The notes under the pieces were generated by a model. That model was not told the DNA's origin and made no database searches. It saw only the letters and a list, made by a program, of their open reading frames with translations. A stretch of DNA of 64,000 nucleotides from positions 12,476,479 to 12,540,478 of the forward strand of contig JACAXG010000013.1 of assembly GCA_018881555.1 (NCBI GenBank), given 5' to 3'. The stretch is from Amblyornis subalaris. Lineage: Eukaryota; Chordata; Aves; Passeriformes; Ptilonorhynchidae. Position numbers and translations under genes: made by a program. Of the stretch, positions 1-17,400 are shown one piece after another (position 1 is the stretch's first letter; every line of letters starts with the position of its first letter).

Positions 1-6274
<6,274 letters not shown>

Positions 6275-9104
6275 GTAGGTATTTCCACAAGCTGGGCATT
6301 TTTCCTCTCAGTTTATACTTTCACCTCCTCCAAGTTTTAATGCTTTCTTGCAGTCTTCAGTACCTGCCCAGTTTGTCCTTATGTTATGTTGTGCATTTTT
6401 TTTCTCAGCACTACTCTGGCAAAGAGTCAGTATTGGGGTGTGCTGATTTTAACTCGCTCATTTTTCTCTTAATATTTTAGCATTCCTGTAGATCTTGAGT
6501 TTAGTTTTAGAAAACTTTGGATGAGTTCAGTGTGGTTTGAAGCATTCCCAGGTTAATACTCCTCTCCCTTATCTCTGTCATTTTGATACCTCTTATTTGC
6601 TTCTCCGAAAAAGCTTCTTTACACCCAGGTGGAACAGTACCCAACAGGAGAGCTGTTTAATCTTGGTGGAGGCAGCTCGAGAAACTGATACCTGCAAAAG
6701 AGATTATTGTTTGCAGCCACCCTAGAGGTTAATTGAGTCAGTTAATTAGCTGTGTGTTGTTTCACAGCTTACTACTCACCTAATACTCACCTAATACTGA
6801 GTCTTCTCCTCAACATGGTGGAAGAACATCTAGCTGCAGTTCTGTTAGAAGAATAGGGTTACATTTAGTTGAAAATTAAACTGAGTCTAAATTCTCCAAG
6901 CTTTATTAGGTTTTTTCAACTTAGAACACTTAATGAACTTTGCTGTCTTGTCACAGTGGTATAACAAATTCTGAGGTATCCTGTGTGATATTCTGTCCTG
7001 GCTGACGAAGTGTTAAATAGCACTGTCTTGTATAAATCTGTAATTCCTGTTAGTTTAGGGAAAGAGAAACTGTAGAAAGTACAAGNAAGTTTTTTATCTT
7101 GATGTAAAATAGTCAGAGGTATTTTCCAGTCTTGCTGATTAATAATATGAAGCTTAGTTTTATCTTCCTTTTACATTAGTATTAAATTCAGTTTGTTGGC
7201 TAAAGTCCCAAAGGGTGTAGGTGGATAATCAATACTGGCATTAAGTACAAACATAATTCTTTCTGTTAACCTGAATTAAGATGAAAAAATTGTTTTTCTC
7301 TCATTCNTTGTATGTGGTTTTGTAAGAGCTACTAGGTGCTAAGAATGTTGAGAGATAGATAGATAGATATTCCTATTTTTGCATATTTACCTATAGAAGG
7401 CTCTTTTTGGTTCTCCAAAAACAACGAGAACATTTGTGCTTTTACCTTGTTATGCCCCTGTTGTGCTTAGAAAACTTTAGGATATTATAAGCTGCCCTTA
7501 AAAGAGTTGCCTGGTCAAGGCTACAGTTCTCAAGAGCAGCAAAGGTCTAATAGTCAGGTAGACTACTTGATAGTGCAATGATAGTAATTGAAATGGAATC
7601 TAGAGAAAAATACAGTGTTTTATCTGGTTCAGAGGTGGTTCTGCACACACCTTGTATCAGATGCTTCATAATGAAAGGATCTGAGGCAGCTGAACATCTC
7701 TCTGGTGTGGAAGAGGAGGAAGAATAACAGAAATTATGTTAANTCTCAGACAATACTAAATTTACCATGATTTTGAATACATAGAAAATGCTTTTTGCGT
7801 GCCGTGGAGCAAAATAATAACTAAATCTATAAACGAGCTTCTTCATGAGACAAATTGATATCTTTGAGCATTACATTTCAATTTTTCTTTTCATTGTTTA
7901 CATGAATCATTTCAAGAGGCCGGGCTAATGACATCTCTTTGAAAATTTGCTTTAGACTTTTTGTATTTGGTGTCCTGCAACTGTGAAATTAGATTTTTAG
8001 TTGTACTTGAATCCTTTTCTTCTTTGCAGTTTAATTTGACAAAAAACCCAAACCTATTCTGTGTGGTTCTGCTAGTTCCAAATCCAAATTTTATTGTCTG
8101 TGTTTACAGCAGCTTGGTTTGGTGCCTGGGACTGACAGAACCATTTAGTTTGGAATCACAGGTCCCACAACAACAGGGAGCAATAGTGAAGAGTAACATT
8201 CCAATTGGATTTTTGTTCCAATAATTCAGTGTTGAAAATACATTTCACTGAAATCCAACAGCTTTCAAATTAAAATATTTGAAGAATTAATTTCAAAAAT
8301 GGATTTTTATTTCTAGATTGTTACTATGCAAAGTAGTGCATGTATTATCCAAATGATAACAGAAATTGTGGAAAATAACTATTTTGGTACAGCTGAAAAG
8401 TTATTAGACTTATGTGTCTACTCTTCTCATACTATTGAAGTCAAACATTTCAGTCAGTCACTCAAACTCTAATATTAAACTTTGTCTTCTGTTTTTAGAG
8501 CTCTTCTTCATCCTCTTGCACAGCCACTTGCACCTTTTTAATTCATTTTTTTAGGATCAAGAATATTTGTCAGAGCAAAAGAGCTCCACTTTGTCATCTT
8601 CAGCAGATATTTTTGTCAGCTTAATTAATGAGGCTTTAAATGTCTGTAGAAGGAAAAGAAGACACAGTCCTTGGGATAATCAGTTTCCCACGGCAGAGTG
8701 GTTGTGCAAGAACAAAGTCTCNCTGCAAATGGGAAAGTGTTGATTCTCCTGATAAAGCGTTGTGTTTGCTACATAANATTAATTCAGACACAGCTGTAGA
8801 GGTCTGAAGAGGTCCTGTATATGTGTTGGAACAGAGGACTTGAGCACTGTCAGAAGACTTTGAGTTCTAATGGTGCCCAGAACTTAATATGTGACTTCAG
8901 TGTGTCNCTAGATCCCTGCACTTACTCTTGCTGCCGTAGAACTTGGTGCATTCTGCTTCACCTGAACCTGGGGGTGTTAATATCATTAGGGGTTGTTCCT
9001 CTGAGGATTGAAGAAAAATTAAAATGAAGAAGAATTAAGCAAAAAAAATCTGTATCCTAAATAGGAACCAACCGATTAACGTGCCTGTGATGCTTCTATT
9101 TCAG
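6275..9104 (+). other. TENM2: TENM2 intron between the juxtamembrane and EGF1 exons
   Basis: A 2.8 kb phase-1 intron running from gtaggt to tgcttctatttcag. It contains a short GATA tetranucleotide run (7354-7369) and a two-copy 11-bp tandem repeat (actcacctaat, 6774-6795). I see no further exon or recognisable transposable element. The short open frames in it carry no domain. Confidence 0.85.
7354..7369. repeat. (GATA)4 microsatellite
   Basis: Four perfect GATA units in the intron, preceded by a degenerate 'gaga'. Short and probably only weakly variable. Confidence 0.8.
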
Positions 9105-9206
9105 ACTCGGTGCAAGACTGCCCACGTCATTGCCATGGGAATGGCGAGTGTGTGTCAGGTGTCTGCCACTGTTTTCCAGGATTTCATGGAGCAGATTGTG
9201 CTAAAG
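9105..9206 (+). CDS. TENM2: TENM2 exon: EGF-like repeat 1
   Basis: A 102-nt phase 1-1 exon encoding [19 protein letters not shown] and onward to DCAK. It contains one complete EGF-like repeat with six cysteines in the tenascin/teneurin pattern (C-x3-C-x5-C-x4-C-x-C-x8-C). The acceptor is tgcttctatttcag and the donor is CTAAAG|gtatca. EGF1 is the first of eight repeats that form the stalk of the teneurin ectodomain. Joined directly to the exon at 27855 it reads CAK-AACPVLC, the normal arrangement in vertebrate teneurin-2. The 18.6 kb that follows holds a possible optional microexon that would extend the EGF1-EGF2 linker. The open frame seen before 9105 and after 9206 is intron read-through, not coding. 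Confidence 0.95.
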
Positions 9207-12200
9207 GTATCATTTTCCCTGTATTTACAAATAACCACAGTGTNTGTTTGTGGTCTATTGATCTACAGTGCCTGCGAGCTAGCATGGGTCCAAGCTAGAT
9301 TCAAATAGAACAATTTGCTTTTTTTTTTCTTAGATCTCAAGTTAAATATGATCGAGAGGAAGTATTGCCACATTGCCAATGAGGTTGCATAGCTACAGCT
9401 TTTTTTTTTTTTTTTGTGGCAAAGGAAGTAGGCAGAAATGGCAGAAAATATCTATTTTCTGTAAAAGTGGATGAATTATCAATGCTTTCTGATAATCATT
9501 AGCTGGTCTGCAAGAAAAGACTGATTCTCTTCATTGACAGACTGTAGTATGTACTGTGGCTTGCCTGAGCCTTACTTCTAGTACAAAGCATCTTTCTTGC
9601 ATGTAAAATTACTCTTAGACCAAAGGAACTNAGTCTTTTGTAGAAAAATAGGTAGGACCTGATCAAATCTTAAAATAAACATTTTCTGGAATGTCAATTG
9701 TAAATTTTAGCAACTAAAACCAGGAAATGCATTGCTATCAAGGATTAAACAGAAATCTAAATGANATGTACAGATTGGCAGTATTTATTAAGTTTTTCTG
9801 AGAGTTTGAAATAGCTGTCCTAGGGAAAAGATTCATAAAGAAGGTCCTCTTTAGTTTGTACAGCTAGTAGCAGATATACTGTCTAAATTCAATGGCTTGG
9901 TTGTATTCCCCCCTGTTTCTGAGCACACTCAGAACATTTTAGTTTGCTTCCTTCTTAGTTTCTGTGAGATTTAGGCACACTATCAATATCAAGCTTACAG
10001 TTGTTTTCCACAGGAATAGGGTTGTTAGTTTTCTGAGGGGGAAAACCTGGTATTTGAAAGCTTTTTGAAAGAACTTGAAGGGCCTTAGAAATGTGGTCAT
10101 TTCTTCTTAGACTCCTGNTTCAGTCATGAGGACAGTTCATTGTGCCCCACCTCTCCCACTGCTGGAGCATATCCTTGTATGTCTATCAAATACTTGTTAG
10201 AGTTGTACTGGAGTGAGTAATTTCTACTTTNTGTCTCCACATTTGGCTCTTGAAGGTGCCCCAGTACAAAAAAAGAAGCAAAATAGAGGCCCAGGGGCCT
10301 TGGCAAGCTAAAGCTGCTATTTCAGTGCTCGCCCTGCTCATTTAAAGAACGCTGCAAATACAGCGTGCATGTTGTTTGATTACCTGAGAAATTAAGACAG
10401 CTGGCAAATATAGAGAGGAGATATCTGTATTCCACAAAGTAAATGGTGTGATAATGTGAGCTATAAATACAGATTGACAGCTCTATGCNTTTCTGTGGTG
10501 TTAACCTGTGAAAGTATGCATGCAGTGACTGTGTGCTTCACTGCCACCCTTCACACGTACATGGCCATTATATCAGCTCATTTGCATTTTGAGTTGTGGA
10601 GCAATCCTGCATTGTCTACTGAACCTCTGTGTAACACTGTATGCTGTGTTAATGCTAGAAAATACCTCGTTCAGGCTGTGACAGATAAATAGCTTTTTTT
10701 ATAGGGTGCTTGTCAAACTGTATCTGTCAGGCTTCTCCTGCCCCTCGGTGCATTCCCTCTGCTTCCTGCTTTGTCCTTTCTGTGTTGTCTCTTTCCCCTC
10801 AAAAGCAGAAATGGTTTCTTGGAAGCTTCTTTCAACTACCGTTTTCTTGTCAGACATCATGGTATTTCTAAAGAACAAAGAAGCTTGAAAAACTACACGA
10901 AATGAGAACATGGGTGTGTTGACAGAACCCGTGTTTGTGTGCAGGCTCAGCTGCACAGCATTACCCCAGAGTTGGGTGTAGGGGCTCTCTGCCTCAGCTG
11001 TTTCACTGTCATGCCAGTTCTCATGGCCACAGATTTTTCTGCTTACTTGAATGCTCATTACGTGTGAGAGCAGTTTCAGAAGACAGAAACCAAAACTGGC
11101 ATTGTATGCATGGTGGAGCACAGTAAAATGAGAAAGAGAATTGCATCTTTTCCAGCATATTACATGTATCGACACATGTTGAGTGTACATTTACCATCAT
11201 TTTAAATTTACATTTAAGCTGTCACAAGTATGGAAGGATAATGATTTGTTTCCATCTGATTTTTTTTAATTATTATTTCCCTAGCAGCACATCTTTCATT
11301 ATCTCATTTCTCCACTGTCAAATAATTTGAGGCAAGGCTCGAATAGAGAAATGTGGAGAAAATGTGAACAAACTCCTCAGATGGCTTTTAGTGCTTGGTC
11401 CATGCAGTAGCACAGCAGTCTGAGAGCTTGCCTCTGGGTGAAAGCCAAGTTTCACAGATAGGAAACATGATCCTTTGTGCCATGAATCCCCTGGTACAGG
11501 GCTGACCTTGAGGCCGTCAGAGGCAGTGAGTCATCAGAGAAGTCATCTGCAAACCATTTGCAGGCAGTGCACAGGGACCTCCCTCCATCCATGTAGTTCT
11601 AAAAGATAAAAATGAAGGAAAGCTATGAGAGACAGCACAGATTTGGCTTCAGGTCCATTAGTTCCAAAAAAATACCATGAAAATGATTGGAAAGAGATTA
11701 ACTTTTGGCCCCACCCACAGGCTGTAANATCCTTTCATACCCTGATTGAGGTGGAACAACTTCACCCTCTCAAACACTCCTGCCAAATACTGGGTGGAGA
11801 CGTGGGGTATTTATCACCATTCTGTGGAATTAGCTTCTTACCAGGTATTCAGTGTTGATCCTTGCTTAGGCAGGATTCCCTTTGGAGTTTAACCTTATTA
11901 AGATTAAAGAATTTCATCTAACATACAAAAAAGGTAATGATACATTTTGATCTCATCCGGATAAGATATATATTCTTACAAGATATAAGAAGAAGAAAAT
12001 CTGATAATCAAAAGATAATTCAGTGTGGAGATATGTCCTGATAAAGCAAGTGTGGTACAGTTAAAGCCAGTGGAAGATTTGCTGTGAATTGAACTGCACC
12101 GAGTAACCTCCTGTCCGCAATTGCATGTAGGAGTTATTGGTGAAAAGTGGTGCTCTAGCCAAGGATCAATTAAAGAATCAGACATGCAGCTAAGATTATC

Positions 12201-13025
12201 TTATTTTGGTGTCTTGTCACCTTTTTATATTCATCACTATTTTTCTGTAACCTCTGTGACATAAGCACTGAAATACATCAAGAGGTCCTTCTTGCTTGGT
12301 GTTCTTGCTGTTTATGTCTGATCACAGTTTGGGTTTTTAAGTTCCGTGGTGANTCTGCAAGCAGGCATATCCTGCATCGTGCCCTGCCTGTCACCACTTG
12401 GGAATGCAGTTCAATGTTACAATGAGTTGAGTTCCTAGAAGTGACTCAGAGTTGGCTATAATTTCATTTCATCTCATAAGATATTTGAAGGGCATGCAAC
12501 TCTTCCACTCCTTTAACAAAACTACTTCCAAAGGCACTGTCAAATACTGTTTTACAACTGTGAGCAGAGCCTCCTTTAATTTTGGATTTCAAAATCCTTG
12601 GATTTGCATCATAAGCATCTTTAGCTAATCTGGAAAGGTGAACAATGTACCATCACATGGGATTTCTACATTGACATGATGAGCATAGCCTGCTAAGAGA
12701 TGGTGTCCAATTTGTGAAAAAAGGACAAAAATTGAGTCAAGTAGCTTATGTCAACTGCCATGAAGTTGCCATTTAGCACATACTTCTAGTTGATTATGCA
12801 ATGTAATAAGAAACATGCTTAATATTTTAATCTAAATGGATTGGAGGCTTTTAGATTTTTTAAACCAGAAATTTGTGCGATGTTTGATCAGTTGACTTTT
12901 TAATCTAATTTTAAGAACTCTAATTATTCAGATTTACGTTATTTGCGATTTCTTTTCCTGTTCTCCTTGTGTGGGTTTTTCATTATTTTATTTTCATTCT
13001 GTTTGTTTTTGGCTTACTGGCAAAG
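9207..13025 (+). other. TENM2: TENM2 intron, first part (EGF1 exon to candidate microexon)
   Basis: Intronic sequence with a T16 run at 9400-9415. Open frames here, such as 10699-11190 on the minus strand, have no recognisable domains. I see no identifiable transposable element. The last ~60 bases before 13026 are pyrimidine-rich. Confidence 0.75.
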
Positions 13026-13058
13026 GACGGCGCCACTTTAATAAGTATAAAAAGAAGG
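13026..13058 (+). CDS. TENM2: Candidate alternative 33-nt microexon between EGF1 and EGF2
   Basis: The bases between ...ttactggcaaag and gtaggttt are exactly 33 nt. Spliced in phase 1-1 between the EGF1 and EGF2 exons they read GRRHFNKYKKK, so the junction would be CAK-GRRHFNKYKKK-AACP with the frame kept and no stop. The upstream flank is strongly pyrimidine-rich with a plausible branch motif (cttac). The downstream flank is T-rich. The 3' splice site has A at -3, so it is weak, as expected of a regulated exon. The segment holds several CpGs in AT-rich surroundings. The insert would be very basic (seven Lys/Arg plus His) and lies beside EGF2, one of the two dimerising repeats. I do not recall this insert from known proteins; it could be a chance match. 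Confidence 0.45.
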
Positions 13059-14268
13059 GTAGGTTTTTTTAAATTTCTTTTTATTTCTTTTGCAACATCT
13101 ATTTAGTTTGAAATAGTTACTAAGCTGTAAAGTGTAGTCTCTCTCTTTTTAAATTTATTCTAATGGATTTGCTGTTTGCACCACAATAAGAGTTCCTACC
13201 ACTGCCATTTTCTTTGTTATGTGTGGGCTATTAATCGCTGTATAAAAAATGTAAAAAGCTGTCAATTATTAGGTAAGTAAGGTGTAATTGCTAGAAGTAG
13301 CAACTCTTGCTTTTTTTCAGTTATTCTAATTTCAGTTGTTTGAGACTCATCTTGCTCTGACTTTTTCAGAGGCTTATTGCTTGGACAATAGTGCATAAAA
13401 TGATGGTTTTTTCATCCACTGAATACTCTGCTTGAAACTGTTCTCTTTGTGCCATGTCCAGAATGCTCCCGGTGGCATATGATGTTCTGGGAGTGATTGC
13501 CATGGGGAAAACATGAAATTTGGGGTGCATCCTGCAGAATAATTCAGTACTTGGTTCGTTGCTGTAGAACACATGGCCCACACGAGTGAATGGTGTCGAG
13601 CACACGCTGCTACTGTATAGGAGTTTGTATTTCCTCTCTGTGTGAGTAAGGGAAACAGTATTTGTCTGCATAATTTGGCTCGAAATTTTAGCAACTGAAA
13701 ATAGCTTAAGCAGACAGAAGTTCCCTGGATTCTGAAGGGAAAGGTGAGGGNACACTGAATAGCCTTTTTCCTTTGCCTGTCCTGCACATGTCCGTAGCCT
13801 CACAGAGGTGAGGCAGCACTTTGGGTCTTCCATGGCGCAGTCAAACTGGTGAATGTGTCTTGAACTATTCCAGTGACTCCCTGCAAATGTGTGCAACAAA
13901 AGGTTAGAGATCAGACAAGTGAAGGAGATGGGATTAAACACGATGATGCCATCACCAGGTGGGTTTGCAGAGCAAAGAGCTGGAGAGGAACCAGTGTAGG
14001 AAAACTGCCAGATTTGTGGCATTATTATGATATTGACATGAGCAATAGCATTAGTTAAAGCTGATCTGTTGTGGTTAGTACTTTACATGCAAAGCCAATA
14101 AGTGAAAGCAGCACCTGACTCCAGGGATGTACCACCTCCGTACAAGTTTAAAGGGAATGAGTGGGAACCAATTGACAGATATGAAGATATAAGGAAAAAA
14201 CGGTGATAATACAGTGTTATAAACACACCAGCAGTGGGACTGTTGTCAGCTTGGGGGAACACTGTGGT

Positions 14269-14410
14269 AAAAGGCAGTTTTAAAGAGGGATAATGGGGCA
14301 GATAGACAACATCATGTGGATAATGGAGGGCAAATGGGGCCTTTAAAGGGGAGACTGAGCATAGGAAACAGCTTAAAAAAAAAAAAAAAAAAAAAAAAGG
14401 CAGTTTTAAA
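14269..14410 (+). mobile_element. Small poly(A)-tailed retroposed insertion with target-site duplication
   Basis: The 16-mer aaaaggcagttttaaa occurs at 14269-14284 and again at 14395-14410, where its first four A overlap the tail (12 bp if the tail is excluded). Between the copies lies a ~90-nt body (14285-14374) and a perfect A24 run (14375-14398). A direct repeat flanking a body that ends in poly(A) is the signature of target-primed reverse transcription. The cut site gt/aaaa resembles the L1 endonuclease preference. Avian CR1 ends in an octamer repeat and normally makes no such duplication or A tail, so another machinery is implied. I cannot identify the source RNA, and no AATAAA precedes the tail. 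Confidence 0.6.
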
Positions 14411-17400
14411 ATTTGGCTTTCAGAAGCATCCTAAGTCCAAGAAAGGTTGGAGTCAGAATTCAAGCATTGAGCAGTGTGGGGTGAAAGGGGTCTGTAAATG
14501 AAGTTAGAGTGTGAAGCTCATGTTCCATGAGATGAGAGGAAAAGACCTGAAACAGGACTGGGAAAGAAGAGCCACACAGCTGAAGGTTAGATTAGTAAAT
14601 TAACAATATGATTATTGAAGCCCTGTTGCACATAAATGTGACTAAAGAAGACTGCATTTATCAACATGGTGTTTTATTTCATGTAGATTTTATTTGCTGA
14701 AAGCCAGGGCAGAATTCTGACCAAGAGATGCAATGCAGAAAAACATCTGTAAGATTTTGTCAAAGCCTGAATGTGAGGTGAGAAAATGAGTCAAAAAAAA
14801 TATCCAGATTATGAACCTTAATGAAAGGTAGAATGATGGTATTGTCCACTGTGATAGAGCAAGAATGCAGGATAGGGCTGAGAAGCAGAGGGATAGAGGG
14901 AAAAAATATAAATTAAAGAAGAAATAACTTTCTTGGTAAGCATTTTAAATGTTCNTAATCATAGCATGTTTTATCACTTCCACTGTACTTTTGAAGGAAG
15001 GAAAAAAGTGTGCTTTTCTTTGGAAATGCTGCATTCCTGACTCGTCACCCACACATATCTCACATCCTTTCTTGCAGTTGACAAAATTCAGCATGTTCAG
15101 CTTCTCTCTTTGTATCTCTTTCTGGGTGGGTTTGTTTTTGGGTTTTGTGTGTTTATGTGTGCATGTGTGCCAACTTACGTGCGTGCTGCAGCAGCAGCAC
15201 AGCCCTGGCTTGTCACTCAAATCTTCTCTCACAGTGGGTGGAAGCATCGTTTTGATACTTGAACAGACAAGGCTGTCTNTGGCAACGTTCCCCTCCAGCA
15301 GTTCCCACCTCTCTGACTCAGTACCTTAAANTGCCTTTGTTATAAATTTTCTCCCTGTTTTTCCAGTCTCATATTTTATTAGCAGGCTATTTTCATTTCT
15401 TGCAAACTGGTCATGTCTTCGTTTGCCTTCCAGTGATTTTTGTGTACAGGGCAGTGATTCCTTGCCTGCCCTCGTTTTTCTTGGGTTTACAGGACTGCAG
15501 TACACTCTAAAAAGGGGGTTGTGCCATTAACTCTGCCTAAAATAATTACAGAATAAATAAATAGACGTGTAACCTATTTTGACAATGACTGACAGCCAGT
15601 GCTGTCTATCAGCTGATGGCTTGCCTGCATGAAATGAGATAGTAGCTTTGATCCAGTGTCAGGAAGACAAGGAGAGCCAACACAAAATCCATCACTGCAA
15701 CTCTTTCTAATTGGCAATTTAAACAGGAGCCAAGAACTGAAGGGGTCACAGGCTGAATTCTCTCAGATTGTTAGTGGTCATGGCTCCAAGAGGGGCTCGG
15801 GGCACACAGACAAGAGGAGCCATCGTGTCTCGTCTGCAGCTTCCCTCATCAATCCTCATGGATTCTGCTGGAGATTAGAAGTAAGAACAGGGAACTGGAG
15901 GGTCTGGACTCCAGAATTCTACAACAGATCCCTTGTTAAATTTCTGTTACAAGGCAAGTCATTTAACATCCTAACATTTCACTGCTGCTTAGAAATAAGT
16001 ACCTGTCCCTGTAGTAAGGTGTAGATTGAACGGGAGGATTAGCAGTACTCAGATTACTCCCTTTTCTGCACCAGGATGGAACTGGTGCTTCATACCCTTT
16101 GCATTNTCTGTAAGCAAATATTTGCAAAGTTGAAATAGAATCCAGGAGCTTCTTGTAGCATTGGGAATATTTGAGAAAACAGGCTTTAAGAATACGGGTT
16201 TCAACATGCAAAATATTAACTTCTCATTGTTCTTAAAGTTTTTATGGCTTCTGCTGATTTCAGCATTGAATGTAGGGTTATGAAGAACTTATTTACAAAA
16301 GATCTCGTCCTGAATCATTTCAAGTGGGGGTGCTTCTATTGTTTAGAAGCACGTCCTTCTTTTTGTTATAGTTGTGCCTCTACAGGGCAGGAAAAATGCT
16401 TTCAATTTGTTTAAGGTGTTTATTTAATGTTGNTAAATGTACCTGATAGTTGCATCTAGTGTAGCAATTTAATTGGCATTTCTTTTCTGTGTTAACCACC
16501 AGTAAAAGTACAGCTAAATCTGTACCTGTGAGTTACATTGTCCTTTCATATGTTTCTGAATTCATGTTGCAGCCTATGAACTTCAAATTATGTATGATTC
16601 CTTTTCCCAAAGAGCTTGTAGGATAGTGGTGCAGCTAGAAAGCCAGACTTATTCTGTAGGAGAAAATTTCAAAGGCAAATCTAAAAGGATTAAGAAAAAA
16701 AATGGGGAATNCTGAGATATTCAGTAATGAAGGAANAAGAACATAACTGAGATAANTCACTACTGCCACTGATGAACAAAACANGATAGGTAAAAAGTGG
16801 ACATGTAAGGAATTATAAATCTCTAATTTCAGTGAACATTTGGGCATCTTTATGTGATCATTCACTACCCCACCTGTAGAAATTCAGAGACCAAAGACAG
16901 CGCCACAGGCAGTACTGTGGCTGAACTGGAACCAAATTTTATTGGCTTAGTATGATAANAAAGTTTGCTTTGCTTATGTCCAAGATGGAAAGCACGTGGA
17001 AACACAGTAAAATCTTATTAATGGATTTTTCTTCAGCAGCATTATATAATATTTTCATACCTATTAAAAACTGGGTACGTTCATTTGATCTCTCACAGCT
17101 GCATTATCAGTTACTTCTCTATCTTCCCTTCTTATACATGTGCAGCACAAACACATCTATTTGCTCAAATATTTTCTGTTTCAATGGGGTTCCAGTAAAC
17201 AGAATATTTCAAAAGTTTCCAAGTGCAGCNAGAAAGTGGACATGCATACAAATACAAGCAGGACACAAACCATTGTGCAGCTCAGTTCTGGCATGCCAAA
17301 AATATTTTTTCTTTTCTAATACTTCCATTGGTGGCCAAGAATCTCTCTGCTCCAGCTCTACGCTGCTGAGCTGAGTTGTGCTCNCTGTGCTCAATGCTCT

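Noticed and set aside
6275..6280. Second possible donor (gtattt at 6279) after the juxtamembrane exon
   Set aside because: Using it would end the exon in phase 2 and break the frame with the EGF1 exon. The gtaggt donor at 6275 gives the expected DSVQDC junction.
9400..9415. T16 run as a possible poly(A) tail of an antisense retroposon
   Set aside because: No matching target-site duplication was found on either side.
10699..11190. 163-residue minus-strand open frame
   Set aside because: Composition looks random, with no family resemblance and no splice or promoter context.
13366..14022. 218-residue minus-strand open frame in the long intron
   Set aside because: No recognisable domain, interrupted by an ambiguous codon, and it overlaps another equally open frame. 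Most likely chance.
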